A DNA stretch of 64,000 bases, from positions 41,511,555 through 41,575,554 of the forward strand of contig CM035808.1 of assembly GCA_020466095.1 (NCBI GenBank). Reading direction: 5' to 3'. The DNA is from Chlorops oryzae. Lineage: Eukaryota > Arthropoda > Insecta > Diptera > Chloropidae. Shown here piece after piece: positions 1 to 11,498 of the stretch (position 1 is the stretch's first letter; each line of letters begins with the position of its first letter). The notes beneath the pieces are model-generated. The model was given only the letters and a program-made list of their open reading frames with translations. It searched no databases and had not been told where the DNA came from. The position numbers were made by a program, and so were the translations under genes.

Positions 1-620
1 GACATTTCCGAGTTTTTTTACATTGTTGTTGTACTACTGCCACACACCTTGTTAAATACGCCTTGCAAACAAGGCAAATATTTCTCTGATTTTTTTGAAA
101 ATTCACTGCCGAAAGTTTAATTTCTGAAAATTCAAGTCATTTGAAGTGACGTTTTTATAGTAATTTTTTTATTTAATTTGAGGCAATGGCGAGCGAAAAT
201 TTGTACGAAGTTTTAGAGGAGAAGTAACATACCAAAGGAGTCGCGATTTAACCATGACCACCATCCGCGGAATTCGCGAAAATTTGATTTTCACTAGTTT
301 GAATTGAGTATTTCGCAGCTAAACAAAATGTCCTCTAAGGGTTAAAACTTGACCATGCCCACCATCTGCGAAAATGTTGTGCTTCATAATAATCTCGAAT
401 TTTAGAAGCTAAATCGAAGTACAGATAAGGTATAAATAGATATTCAAGCTAAAACAACGAAAACGGCAGGAATTTTTGTTAAGGTAATGTTTTAACATAT
501 TTTAGGCTGAGGAAAAGGTATGTGTGCAATCGGCTTAGCCGATGTAAACTTCTTTACACCAACAACAATTCATCTTCTTCAGATTCATTCATTTTTGCAG
601 TTGATGAATTAAAATATTCG
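1..620. other. Intergenic DNA, no gene recognised
   Basis: AT-rich sequence without a convincing coding region. Two similar short segments near 250-271 and 351-371 both contain ACCATG(A/C)CCACCATC, so part of this stretch is probably a degraded repeat. A 13-codon reading frame from 186 is too short to call. Confidence 0.5.
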
Positions 621-912
621 CAGTGTTGCCAGGTAGCTCCCCTTAAATACTCCATTAACTCCCCCAGATTCGAAATGTGCCCTAAAAGTACAATATTCGA
701 AATGTAAAAAAAGTATTTGAAGAACAACAACAATTTTGACAGATTTTCTATCAAAACTTAAACTTCGCCATCATTGTTATACATATATATCATAAGCCCC
801 TAAAATTCTCTAGGAAATTTGTTCCCCTAAACATGCCTAAAAATTTGTTCCCTAAACGACCCTAAAAGTAGGAAAACCCCTATCTAGGGAAACCCCTAAA
901 CTGCCAACACTG
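621..912. mobile_element. E1: hAT-like non-autonomous element with CCCCTAAA words
   Basis: The ends are inverted: CAGTGTTGCCAGGTAGC at the left and CTGCCAACACTG at the right, of the CAGnGTTGCC type common in hAT elements. Inside, the word CCCCTAAA or CCCTAAA recurs at least six times, mostly in the same orientation. The flanking 8-mers (AATATTCG and CGTGTAAT) do not match, so the target duplication is lost or the right boundary is slightly off. There is no coding capacity. Confidence 0.6.
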
Positions 913-2184
913 CGTGTAATAGTTATAGCAAATTGTATTTGCTACATACACGAGAAAATATATATTTTCTATAGGTCTGACAAATAATTTTTTAAGCAAA
1001 TATTTGATATAGTGTAATACCATGGAAAATATATTTTCTCCAAATAAAAATTTCGGAAAATAATTTTTTTGAAAATAGAGACAATATTTGCTACGTCTAA
1101 TGCTTGCTTAAGAATTCAGTGTAGTTCGCTTAGATATTTTCGATTATTTTCCAAAATATTTTGTATTCTCAGGTGAAAAATTCAGATTTTTCGTTGGCGC
1201 ACGTGCGAATGGAGCCTCAGCGAAATCGGGTTTATTTAAAAAAATTTACTTACCTCAAATTAAGAAATGTAAAATTTGTTTCTTTCGGGTCTAAAGCAAA
1301 AAAGAGACTAAAATCATAATCCAATTTTGATTTGGTTGACGTTAAAACAATAAAAACCAATCATTGAAATGCGTAAATCTCCATACCACTCAAAACTGAG
1401 AATGAAAACCGCTCAAGTTTGAGTCGAATATTTTGAATACGCACGTTATGCATGCGTACGACAAGTTGATGTCACACCAAATGCCTATCTGCATGAAATT
1501 AATTTTTATATAATAATGTGAAGAAAATGGAAATGAAAACAACATGTAGCGGCGCATTAGTTCAGATATTTGAACTTGAATATATTTTAGTTTGACTTAA
1601 TTCGATGATAACCGAAATTGAATCTAAACAAATGAAGGGCTTTGCCGAGAGGAACGAATTGAGTTAATAAAAGCTTTTATGCAAATATTTTCTTTTTTAT
1701 GTCACTTTAATAGCAAAGTAACTGATTTTACAGACAGTAGTCGGTTTAATGGAGACGATTGCACCAAGAAATCATAACAGTGTAATACACATCGGTTGAA
1801 TCCCAACTATCGATATTTCTCTGTCTCGTATAAATGTTTTAAATTAGAAAATTTCGTGTAGGTACTGCATTATTTCAACTTCAATTTCAATTTATTCGTT
1901 CTATTATTTAAAACCACGTCTTTTATAGTAGGGGAAAGTGGTGCAAATCTCACCCTTTTCTATATATGACCCCATGTGTGATTTGAGAACGAAAAGGCTT
2001 CTGACGATTTGTTGTAGAATACAGTTGAATACATCTTATGCTATTGATTTTCACACCAACTTTTCCTAATTTCTAGTTCATAGTTAAGATAGAAAATTTA
2101 TAAATTAAAAAAAAAATTATAACTTTTCAGTTTAAGAAAAATTTCGGTTATTTAACCTGACCAGGATTTAACACATCATATCTA
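913..2184. other. Intergenic DNA, degraded repeats
   Basis: No gene seen. The segment 940-1110 contains diverged copies of a TTTGCTAC-ending motif. At about 1927 the motif TAGTAGGGGA occurs, the same as the terminus of the next element (E2), which suggests a partial relative. Confidence 0.45.
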
Positions 2185-2770
2185 TAGTAGGGGAGCCCGA
2201 GATGCTAAATTTGCGGTTACTAAAGCGTCATGGAAACTTATTAGATTGTGAAGTTTGCGTTCTTAAACAAAAAAAAGTCTATGTAAAGTTTTCCATTTTA
2301 ATGGGGATGAGAGCGTGTAAGAATGGTCAAAAATGTAAAAAAATATGGACATATTGCAATACTCGAGCGCGTCAGCCATTGATACAGTAAACGCGCTTTA
2401 TGTTCCTGATAACCTATATACTTATATTAATCTGACGCTTAATTGGAGGTGGCTGGCCATAATTAGAAGTGGAAAAATAAGAAAAATAACAGTTACTCGA
2501 GCGTGTCAGATATTCACAGTGAATGTTAAGTGGACTCCTAAAAGTGTCCTATTTCAATGACTGACGTTTTGGAGGTGGCCAAAGCTCAGGAATGATTTTT
2601 GAAAATGTAAAAAAAAACGGTAACCTTGAGATACTCGAGCGCGTCAGATTTTTATGTAGAGGGATCAACCAGATGCCTTAGTCGCGGGGCCATATAACAA
2701 GCTTTTTCCCCATATTATTTTCTGACACGCTCGAGTAGCTGCAAAAATCCCCTCTTGCGTTCCCCTACTA
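2185..2770. mobile_element. E2: element with TAGTAGGGGA termini and iterated ACTCGAGCGYGTCAG
   Basis: Inverted termini TAGTAGGGGA / TCCCCTACTA are flanked by CTA on both sides (2182-2184 and 2771-2773), a likely 3-bp target duplication. Inside, the word ACTCGAGCGYGTCAG occurs near 2361, 2494 and 2632 in direct orientation and near 2722 inverted. No transposase is encoded. The family is not recognised; a PIF/Harbinger-like element is possible because of the 3-bp duplication. Confidence 0.6.
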
Positions 2771-2805
2771 CTAGGGTGTACGATAACAGTGTTTAGTGGC
2801 TTTAA

Positions 2806-2837
<32 letters not shown>

Positions 2838-2986
2838 TAAAAAAAGTTTCATTAGAAAATCAATTTTTATAGAAAGTCAACCGTGTGGAAAATATTGACC
2901 CCCCGATTTTCGTACAAATTCAAAAAACACTCATTTCCAAAAACCGAATTCTTAAGCCTTTTTAATAAATTTTTTTTTGCAATAAT

Positions 2987-4322
2987 CAGACATGGGCAGC
3001 TCATTTACATTTTTTTTTTTCAATTACTACTGCTGTAATTGCAATTTAAGGGCAACCAATTACAATTACAAGTAATTTTTTAAATAATTTTTTCAATAAC
3101 AATAACGTAATTGCATTTGAAATGATAGAATTACAATTTGAATTTTAATTGTAATTTAAACAAACCAATTACAAGTAATTGAAGTTAAAGCTATTTAAAT
3201 TTATTTCGCTTTAAGGACTTATTCAATTATTTTAGTAGGCATCGGTAAGGCAACAGAAATATAATTTAAATAAATATAATTTAAACTTGTCACAGTAGGC
3301 CTGAGGGAACCACGAGTTAAGTAAGGACTCAATATGTATTTGTAAATAATAAAAAAAATAAAAAATGAAATAAAAAAAAAAGTAACACTTAAATCAATAA
3401 ATTAGAAATAACAAGTAAGATCATTAGCTAAAGTGCGGTCCAAGATTTCCCGACCTTTGAATATTGGCACCAGCGTCCCGACATTATGAAGCGCACTATG
3501 ATTTAGAACTTCTCATTTGTGGGCGTGGCAGTGGGCGGGCACATAAATTATTTCCCTACACCTTTCATTCGGATTGGTCAACCTATGTTGCGATTTTGAA
3601 GCTTCTACGCCTTTTACTTCAGAAGTTACGATAAGCCCTTATTTGTAGGCTTATTTGTGGGCGTGGCTCGAGGAGGACGGCGTCCATTTTTTTCCAGGAT
3701 ATGTCCCTTTTCGTAGTTTACCAGTACACCAAATATCAATGGAATGTGTTGAGTGGTTCGCAAGTTACAAGCATTTTACTGAAAACACAATAAATTCATT
3801 TGTGGGCGTGGCAGTGGGCGGATGTCTCCCATTTGTACTTAGGATCATACTCGGACCCCGATATACATGTGTGCCAAATTTCGTTCATTGGTTCAGCCGT
3901 TTCGGAGGAGATCCGACCACGGACGGACGGACAGACGGACATGTCTAAATCGATTCAGTTTTTGATCCTGATCAGTTCTATATATATTTGTCTATATCTC
4001 CGGAGCTTAATTCTCCCTGTTACAAGATTCGCACAAAACTAATATACCCCGCTTACGCTGGGTATAATAATTAAAAAAAAAAAAAAATAAATAAAAATAA
4101 AAACTAAATAAAAATTTAAAATATATATATTAAAAAAAGCACGATAAAAACGACAATTACAACTAATTGCAATTGAAAATTAAATTTTTTAAATTACATT
4201 TGAAATATTGTAATTGAAAATTTTCCATTACAATTATTTGTAATTGTAATTAAGGTTTCTGCATTGCAATTACATGTAATGAGTAATCTCTTACAAAAAA
4301 GTAATTGAGCTGCCCATGTCTG
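2987..4322. mobile_element. E3: hAT-type non-autonomous element, perfect 8-bp target duplication
   Basis: The termini CAGACATGGGCAGCTCA and the inverted copy ending at 4322 match the hAT consensus CAGnnnTGGGCA. Both ends are flanked by exactly GCAATAAT (2979-2986 and 4323-4330), the 8-bp duplication expected of hAT insertion. Both flanks of the interior are packed with AATTACAATTG-type words in both orientations. A Helentron-like element (3410-4065) sits in the middle. There is no transposase. Confidence 0.85.
3410..4065. mobile_element. HL1: Helentron-like (DINE-1/mini-me type) element nested in E3
   Basis: It shares blocks with at least seven other segments in this window: GGGCGTGGCAG-type runs, the GTCY microsatellite (GGACGGACAGACGGACATG near 3925-3943) and the closing ATACCCCGCTTACGCTGGGT. 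Dipteran mini-me/DINE-1 elements are known for a GTCY proto-microsatellite. The family assignment is inference; the repetition within the window is directly visible. Confidence 0.6.
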
Positions 4323-4330
4323 GCAATAAT

Positions 4331-5420
4331 ACACTTTGGAAATTACAATACAATATACAATAGGGAATGGTTTGGGCACAGTTATTGTCTGGTTGTAAGA
4401 CAACAGATGGGGGTCAATTTCCAATTTCCCAAACCATCAAAAGTTTACATATTCATTTTTGCTAAAAAAAAAATCTATATTTGGCGAAAGTAAAGGTACC
4501 GATATTCCCCTGCTAATATGTTAAGTTTTTATCTTGAATGTAAGCGTATTGAATTTAAAGCAAAACTTCTTTAGGGGTCAGAATTTGACCACTTTTCTCT
4601 GCATCTAATTTAACTTGCTTGTAAAATAAATCTTATTCTAAAACGATATTAAATTAATCAGTACATTGTCTATACAAGAGTTATAGGCACTCTCCAAGAA
4701 TTGATCAAGCAGAATATAAATTGAATGAGATGGTAAGAGGAGAAGAAACAAGTTGATATGAAAAGAGACAAGAGAAAGAAGAGGTAAACTTTAGTTGTGC
4801 ATAGTAAGAATATGGAGCCAACTCAAATCGTCCAGGATTTACGATAGCTTTAATGTTGTTTGCCAAATAATTGGAAAGTTTGACAACGCTGACGAAAAAC
4901 AATTCCCTTACCTTCAACGTTTTGTGATATTAAGCTGTATAAATTTGAGAGTTTTTTTTTCATGAATTGAATCAATACTATTGATACATATATATACATA
5001 TGTATTTGAGTTAACGTTAACGTTTATTTAATAATAGGCGAGTCTAGAAATTAAAAGCTGGAGCATTTATGTTTTGATTTTGATAACACTAGTTTACAGC
5101 ATAATGTTCTTTTCTTATGGACTTTGGCTCTCTAAACAGGACAAATTTTTAAAAAAATTTTTATTGAAGCATTGATTTATGAAATTCGAAAAAAAAAAAC
5201 ATTTCTAAGCGGGTATTGCAACTTTTTCGAGCAGAACTCGACAAAGCATCATCCGTTTTGAACAAATTTTCTTTCTAATTTGAGCCCTTGATTTTGAAAG
5301 TGGTATAAGTCAAAAATTTTTTAAATCTAGTTTATCAGCTATTTCATATCAAATTCTTATTAAATAAGATAATCTGAAGTAAAACTAGATTTTGAAAATT
5401 TTTGACTTAAGCCTTTCTCA
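4331..5420. other. Intergenic DNA, no gene recognised
   Basis: AT-rich sequence with no supported gene. Open frames here are short and show no recognisable motif or signal peptide with splice sites. Confidence 0.45.
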
Positions 5421-5835
5421 AATAGGCTCCGTCGTCCGTCATGCGTTACGTCATATGACTGACAGCTAAGTTGAAATACATGTGTTTATATGAAGTGCAT
5501 CCCAATCAATACTTCTGCGTCGACGTGACGCACAACAGTTGGGCAACTCTCAACTTTCGACGGTACGTCGCTTTGTTTGACAGCAGCCAGCTGATTGTTT
5601 TGCACGTTTTTATTTTGCTGAAGAAGAATAACAAGAAGTTTTTACTGAGTTTTACGACAATGGAGGACAAGCTAATTGAATTAATCTTTTCCTTGTCTTT
5701 TTAATAAACTCACAACACAGCTGAAAAATTTTTTATACGTCAATGACGTACTTATTACGTATTGTGTCGGACACTTACGTCAACACGTTGCTGTCAGTCA
5801 CATGACGTGACGCATGACGGACGACGGAGCCTATT
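5421..5835. mobile_element. E4: element with about 45-bp inverted ends rich in ACGTCA
   Basis: The left end AATAGGCTCCGTCGTCCGTC and the right end are inverted copies over roughly 45 bp with three mismatches. Interior ACGTCA/TGACGT words recur. A clear target duplication was not found. It lies about 100 bp upstream of the candidate peptide gene at 5942 and so could have supplied promoter sequence. Confidence 0.65.
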
Positions 5836-5941
5836 TTTCAAATTCATTCATCATCATTCGATCGCAAGCAGATATATTTGTAAAATCAATTTTTTTTTCC
5901 GTGCACCCATTTTTTTACTTTACCAAGGACTAAAAAGCAGA

Positions 5942-6439
5942 ATGAAATTGACTACTGTAATATATTTATTTTTGGCTATATTAGCCTGGTCTGGAGTTTG
6001 CACTTGCATTCTAAACGAGCATTTTTTGCAAGTGAGAGCAAGAAAAGTGTAACTTTATAATACCGCCCACTTTGAGAAAGTTTGATTTATATGAATTTTT
6101 ATATGCCATCTGCAATTTTTTTCGTAATAGTTATTTTTTTTTAAAATGTAAATCTCTTAAAAGCCTTGAACACCGCGGTGCAAAAATTTTATATAGAGTT
6201 CATCTGTGACTATTGAATATTTTCTCATCCTAAAGTCAAACAACTTTTTTAATAAAATATATTTTTTTCAAATTCCTACGTCAATTCATGGCTCGTTTCT
6301 GCTTATATATCCGAGCAATCGTTTTGCTCTTCAGTCTTCAAATAACAATTCGACCGAAGACTTAACACACTACGAAATTCCAGGGTTTTCCATGATCGGC
6401 CAAACGAATTTCGGCGGTCTTAAGCGGCATTTGCTTTGA
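5942..6439 (+). CDS. Candidate two-exon small secreted peptide (64 aa)
   Basis: Exon 1 (5942-6031) starts at an ATG in context GCAGA-ATG and encodes a typical signal peptide, MKLTTVIYLFLAILAWSGVC, then CILNEHFLQ. It ends in phase 0 at a good donor, CAA/GTGAGA. Exon 2 (6335-6439) follows an acceptor TTTTGCTCTTCAG, stays in frame and runs to TGA, adding 34 residues that begin SSNNNSTEDL and end GGLKRHLL. The predicted mature peptide is about 44 residues with one or two cysteines and a KR dibasic site. No family is recognised. The support is the signal peptide plus phase-matched splice sites; if no splicing occurs the first frame ends after 37 codons. No AATAAA was noted just downstream. Confidence 0.4.
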
Positions 6440-6998
6440 AAAGGAACAAATTTGTATTTCAAAGAAGACCGACCGGCCCGAAAACTACAATAATTCATAA
6501 TGCATTTTGTTCAACTTTTGACAATCGGATAAAAATTTTACCTTCAAATGACTCAGCGCTTGCAAAAAGAAAAAAGTTTGCTATCATTGAAAATTTGGCG
6601 ACTTGTTTTTTCCTATAAAAAAATGCAAATGAATTAAGATGAGAAGATCGTTTTGTTTGATTCGTTAAGTCCAAAATTTATTTAACTTTTTTTGAGTGGA
6701 GTCAAAAAAATCAGTGCAAAAAGACTTAAAATAGAGCACCTGTAAGGTATTATGTTTGGGTTTTTTGAGAATAGTTTAGATTTAGTCGCCGTAGCCGTAT
6801 ATAACAAAGAAGTTGGAAGAAATCTTTTCATTGTGGAATTTCCAAAATCAGTCCGTTTTTTTTTTTTTTTTTGTCTTGGATTCCAAATCAGAAGTTGAAC
6901 TTTAACTGTGTATTTAATTTATGACCAGCTATGGGCACGGAAGCTGATTCGGAGCCGCGCTCTCTCACTCATGTATACGTACACAAAAACGAAAAAGC
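6440..6998. other. Intergenic DNA
   Basis: AT-rich, possibly containing the 3' untranslated region of the small peptide gene upstream. No other gene or clear repeat is visible. Confidence 0.4.
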
Positions 6999-7055
6999 AA
7001 GCAGAGCATATAGAACTATAGCTGCAACTTCGGCCAAATTTTGGCGCGTTATGGC

Positions 7056-9150
7056 CAGCGTTGCCGCAGCCCCACGAAATTTTTTACCAAATCTTGTCAA
7101 GAAAATCTACCAAAATTCTACCAAAACAGTTGTTTGAAGTAAATGGTTCTTTTTTCCGTTTTTATTAAACAAAAAATATTTTAGCTTTCCCACTTGTTTT
7201 TTTTTTATACAACCAGGTTCCACGTTCAGTGATTTAAACAGTGTGTTTGATAAACGTTGTTTTATTGGACTTTGAAGGTAATTATGCAATAACTTTAGGC
7301 AGATATGTCTGTTTTGGCTTGGTTTTGCATGATTTCTGTATTTTTTCAATTTCGTTTTTATATGCCTAGACAAAGTCAGATATCTCAATTTTCAAAGAAA
7401 AGAAAAATATGGAACCCAGATCAAATAAAAAAAGCAATTGAAGCTGTAAGGACAAAGGTCATGGGCTACAAAAACGCTGTATAAATGTTTTCTGTGCCAA
7501 ATTCCACTTTGAAACGATTAGTGAAGGAATCTGAAGAACCTTTAGAAATACTGGTTAACAAGTGCCTTCGAATTTGTTATGTTACTCTATAGTTTTTTAA
7601 TTTTTAAAGAATAAACTTTTTTTTTAAATAGTCAACGGTTATTTTATCTATTCTACAAAAAGGTATGCATGGGGAAATATGTAAGGGGCACTAAAACGTA
7701 CAAAATTGATTTTTAAGTGTTGTATTTTTTACATAAGGCCTGTTAAACAAAGCGGAGGTCATATTACCACATTTTCCTCTAATATCCTTCTCAGTTAGTG
7801 CTTAAGACGATGGACTTCTTTTTTAAAAAAACTTAAGCACGACTTGTAATGGACCTCTTTGAAATGTTTAATTTTAAACTAATCCTCAATACGCGGTTGG
7901 CACTTTTGAAACCTTTGACAATAAACTAATTCAAAAAGCTGTCAAATTTATTGTTCAAAATTTCATACCAAAATTAGTTTCTTTTATTCGTGCGAAATAT
8001 TTGGTAACAATTTTTGTCAACATGACACGTGTGAACCTACACTGTTAATTAACATTTCATTTTACAAAGAATTTTAATTGCAAACGACATTAAAAATTTT
8101 GGATACAGATGTCAAAATTTCGAAACGATTTAATAATGAATATTTTCTGATAATTTTCTTTACTTAATTGCGTACTGAAGGTAAGAAAAAACCAAGGCTC
8201 TCTTTCCTCATAGCCTGGATACATCCTTGTAACGCGGTTTAACTAACAATTGCTTGAGCTTTTGACAAATATTAAGGAACTATCTTCAGATATCGAATTT
8301 TGTTTGTGATTAAAATCTTTAAAAAATCACTATTTTTCTTGTATGAGGAAATTTTTCAGAACCACTCCTTTATTTCAATCAAAGGTATAAATATATTATA
8401 TCAAAAACATAGAATTCATTCCACAAACATAACAAAATTCTTAAAACTAAAAGAACTTAAAAACTAAAATAAATTTTTAGAGACCAAACGCTTCTATCAC
8501 TTGACTTTGAATGCAGCAATTCTGCTGCCAGCATAACATTGTTTAGGGCTGGAAATGCTAATTTATTTCTCTGTTTTGTTTTGATAAAAGCTAGCTGGGA
8601 AAACTTACTTAATTTGAAGCAAAGTATGAAATTGTCATCTCATTCATTTATGGTACGCATTAACTTCTGAGCGACCGAAACACATATCGCACACTAATCA
8701 CTAAACCCGCACAATTCAAAATTTTTTCAATCAATTATTTCATATTCGCCAACATTTTACTGCAGGAGAAGATGCACTTGAAAAATTCATATTGATATTT
8801 ATTGATTCTGCAGTTAATTAAGAATAATACAAAATAAAGAAAAGAAATTGATTTTACAGGCGTCGAGAGTTATAGGCTGTTTGCCCGAGAAATTCAAAAT
8901 TGTGAGTTGTGCCGATTTAGTGATTAGTGTGCGATATATAAAATAAATGTCGCTTTTCCACCCAAAAGTCAAGAGATTTGCCACCTTTTCCGTTGTGTTT
9001 ATCTTCGAAGTTTCCAAATTATTTCAATTCGATGAAGAGGAAATGATGCAAATCTACCAAGTCTCACGCAAAACTACCAATCTACCAAAATTAAAATTAT
9101 TTATAAATGTTTACCAAAATTGGTAGAATTCTACCAAAACGGCAACACTG
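7056..9150. mobile_element. E6: hAT-type element nested in E5, perfect 8-bp duplication
   Basis: Termini CAGCGTTGCCG and CGGCAACACTG are inverted and flanked by exactly GTTATGGC (7048-7055, 9151-9158). The word CTACCAAAA or close variants recurs at both ends (7107-7130 and 9045-9140). The interior contains a pogo/psq-type fragment (7362-7620) but no hAT transposase. Confidence 0.85.
7362..7620 (+). pseudogene. Psq/CENP-B-type HTH fragment of a pogo-like transposase
   Basis: From ATG at 7362 the frame reads MPRQSQISQFSKKRKIWNP and then IKKAIEAVRTK..MGYKNAV, a helix-turn-helix layout like the N-terminus of pogo/Tigger transposases. An in-frame TAA follows GYKNAV at about 7481, after which the frame continues MFSVPNSTLKRLVKES. 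Related copies on the minus strand at 14650-14852 and about 19140-19342 carry the same TAA, so all probably descend from one already-dead copy. No DDE domain remains. Confidence 0.6.
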
Positions 9151-9320
9151 GTTATGGCATGATTTGGTGAAAAAGTTCAACTGTGGTGAACCACGCCATA
9201 AGCCGAGTGTTGTGGTGAACCACGTAATAGTAAGTGTGGTGTACCACGTAATAGCTTTTGGCCGAAGCTGCAGCTATAGTTCTATATGAAGCAGAGTAAT
9301 GAAAATTGATTCAGTCTGAC

Positions 9321-10104
9321 CATATATTACTATATGTGGCACTCTACAACAACTAAGCTTGTTGAGTTGAAGTAGGCCCCCGTTGCATGCATTCTTATGG
9401 CAAAATCAAAAACGTAGCACGCCCCCGAGAAATTCCGGGTCCGGTCTAACAAATATTTTCAAATCTTGTAACATGTACCAAAATGTTTGGTATAACTCAT
9501 GTACATGTATAAGTGTTCGTCAAATATTTTTTGTTAAAACTCATTTTTTTCGACTAAAATATGGTTTTTATATAATATCAAAAATCTTTACGTGAAATTT
9601 TCCTTTTGTTCTTCAACAACGCTAAAGAAGAGCACTCATGCTTCGAATATGACCGAATGTTTGTTTACAAAACAGAACAGCTGATATGAACTTTTCAGTG
9701 ATGTAGAAAAAATTCTAGCTCGATACCAAACTAATGGCTCAAGTACTTATAACAAATCATGCTAAAATAAATACAAAAACTACTTCTTCTTTAAACTCCT
9801 CTCTTGAAAAGGGCACAGTATTGCATAATCTTTCATCAAAAACCTAAAAGGTTGTATACTAAAAAGAAAACATTAAAAAATTTCAACGCAAGAATGCTTA
9901 GTTACAAAATTGAGTGAGTACTCAAAACATTCTAGCATCACTAATTCGGTTGTTGTTGGGAGTGCCACATATAAGGTCTGTTCCCGTACTGCACGGAACA
10001 GCCCAAAACTGCCCAACTTTGCCAAATTTTCATACAGTTTTCAAAAAAATGGGCATTTTTGGGCAGTTTCGTGGAGTACGGGAACAGACCTATTGTAATA
10101 TATG
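9321..10104. mobile_element. E7a: MITE, copy 1
   Basis: Ends CATATATTACTATATGTGGC and the inverse (ending GTAATATATG) are flanked by exactly AGTCTGAC at both sides (9313-9320, 10105-10112), an 8-bp target duplication. It is nearly identical to E7b (11499-12160) once the inserted E8 is removed (about 665 bp each). No coding sequence is supported. Confidence 0.85.
9974..10090. mobile_element. E8: 117-bp MITE inserted in the right end of E7a
   Basis: Inverted ends GGTCTGTTCCCGTACT with one or two differences enclose about 75 bp. E7b lacks this segment at the same position, giving an empty-site comparison. The host sequence around it is TA-rich, suggesting TA-directed insertion. Confidence 0.8.
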
Positions 10105-10111
10105 AGTCTGA

Positions 10112-11492
10112 CCAAGTATTACAGTATGGGAAAGCCTGTCAAAATGCTATTTGGCTCCAAATGGTGTGGTGAAGTTGAGTACAAATCAGCTGACTGTCAA
10201 AAATAAGTCGAAGAATTTGCGATTTTTAAACATGCCGTAGCTTTATATTTTGACCCTTTTTAAGTAAAATTGAAGTTGCAAACAACAAAGTAGAGATGCT
10301 CCTTCATTTTAGAGTACATTTGAGTATCTGCGACCCCCGCAAATCAGTATTCAATATTGCATTTAAATTGAACGAGTTCGTCAGCGATGCACAAATACTC
10401 TAAGCGCAAAGCTTTTATCGATACTGAACCGAGTACTCAAAAGAGTTCTTAAAACATAATAAAACCATATAAAAAGCAAGATAATTCGACATAAAAGGAA
10501 TTTATATATTTTTAAAATGCATGTTTCAAAATGAAAAAAGTAAGGGTGTTATAGTAAAGCGAACCAGACCATAGTATACCCTACACAGATAAACAGCTAT
10601 ATATTTTTTAATCGGAGGCTAAAACAAAGCTCAAATTCCTCATTTCACAAAAATGTGTCGAAAGCCTGTGACTTTACACAATTCAGATGATTTTGGAGGC
10701 AGACTCTAACGCTGGAGGTACCCCTAAAATCGGCCGATTAAATCAATTTTTGTAGAGGATGTCAACGATTAAAAAAGAAGTATTTATGCCGTCTTTTTTT
10801 CAAGCGCCATCTGAATTTTGGGTGTAAAATTCAATTTTCGAATAACGCCTTTTGGCGCGGCCACTTTTCTATATTTGGAATCTACATTTTATACCCTTAA
10901 CTAAGTCCAACTAAATAATTCCACTATGTATTTCAAAAAATTTTGGTTTTAGGGCAGCATTTATGAATTTTATAAAAAACCCTACAACGAAGGGATACCT
11001 TTGAAAATCAGACAGACAGAAAGTCTCATTTCTAAAAGCTAAACGTTCAAATTGTAGTCGGTTACTATTTTCACCATCGATTTGCACTATTGACTCGTTC
11101 CATTTGGCACCATCTGTTGTCCATGGATGCCAAACTAGCGTCTAAATTAAACAAGACCACAAACTCGGAAATCAGTTTTTTGTAGTACGTGAATATTTCT
11201 ATTACTAAAAAGAAAAAATAAATGTTAAAAAAAAATCTACAGTTTAAAATGGTACAACCATTCTTAAAAAAATCTTTATAATATCTGATTTTCTCTGTTT
11301 ATAAATGAAAAAAAAATCCCTTAAAAAAACTAACTACTTGTACGTGCCCAATTTCTAGAGACGACAACAATGCCCAAAGAGGCATCGTGGTGGATTGCCT
11401 GGTATGCCGTGTGGTTGTTGTTGCCTTTGGTGAATTGCCTATTAGCTTTGTTGAATTGCCTATTAGCTCGTTTCTCATACTGTAATACTTGG
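10112..11492. mobile_element. E9: element between the two E7 copies
   Basis: The left end CCAAGTATTACAGTATG (10112-10128) and the right end CATACTGTAATACTTGG (11476-11492) are perfect inverse copies, flanked by TCTGA on both sides. A Helentron-like fragment lies inside (about 10545-11040). Near the right end GAATTGCCTATTAGCT is tandemly repeated (about 11410-11470). No transposase was found. Confidence 0.65.
10545..11040. mobile_element. HL2: degraded Helentron-like fragment
   Basis: It begins with AAGTAAGGGTGTTATAG, the same terminus as the other HL copies, followed by a diverged interior with GACAGACAGAAAG (GTCY-type). More diverged than the copies at 33-37 kb and 49-50 kb. Confidence 0.5.
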
Positions 11493-11498
11493 TCTGAC

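Larger units (their letters stand above)
7007..9288. mobile_element. E5: small transposon with 8-bp target duplication, split by E6
   Basis: Termini CATATAGAACTATAGCTGCA and its inverted partner (about 9257-9288) are flanked by exactly AAGCAGAG on both sides (6999-7006 and 9289-9296). Without the inserted E6 it is about 190 bp, a MITE. Near its right end the near-palindrome GTGGTG(A/T)ACCACG is repeated three times (about 9180-9250). The 8-bp duplication suits the hAT or P superfamilies. Confidence 0.85.

Noticed and set aside
640..912. Runs of CCCCTAAA / CCCTAAA that recall telomere repeats
   Set aside because: The words are dispersed with other sequence between them, and lie inside an element with hAT-like inverted ends; flies also lack such telomeres.
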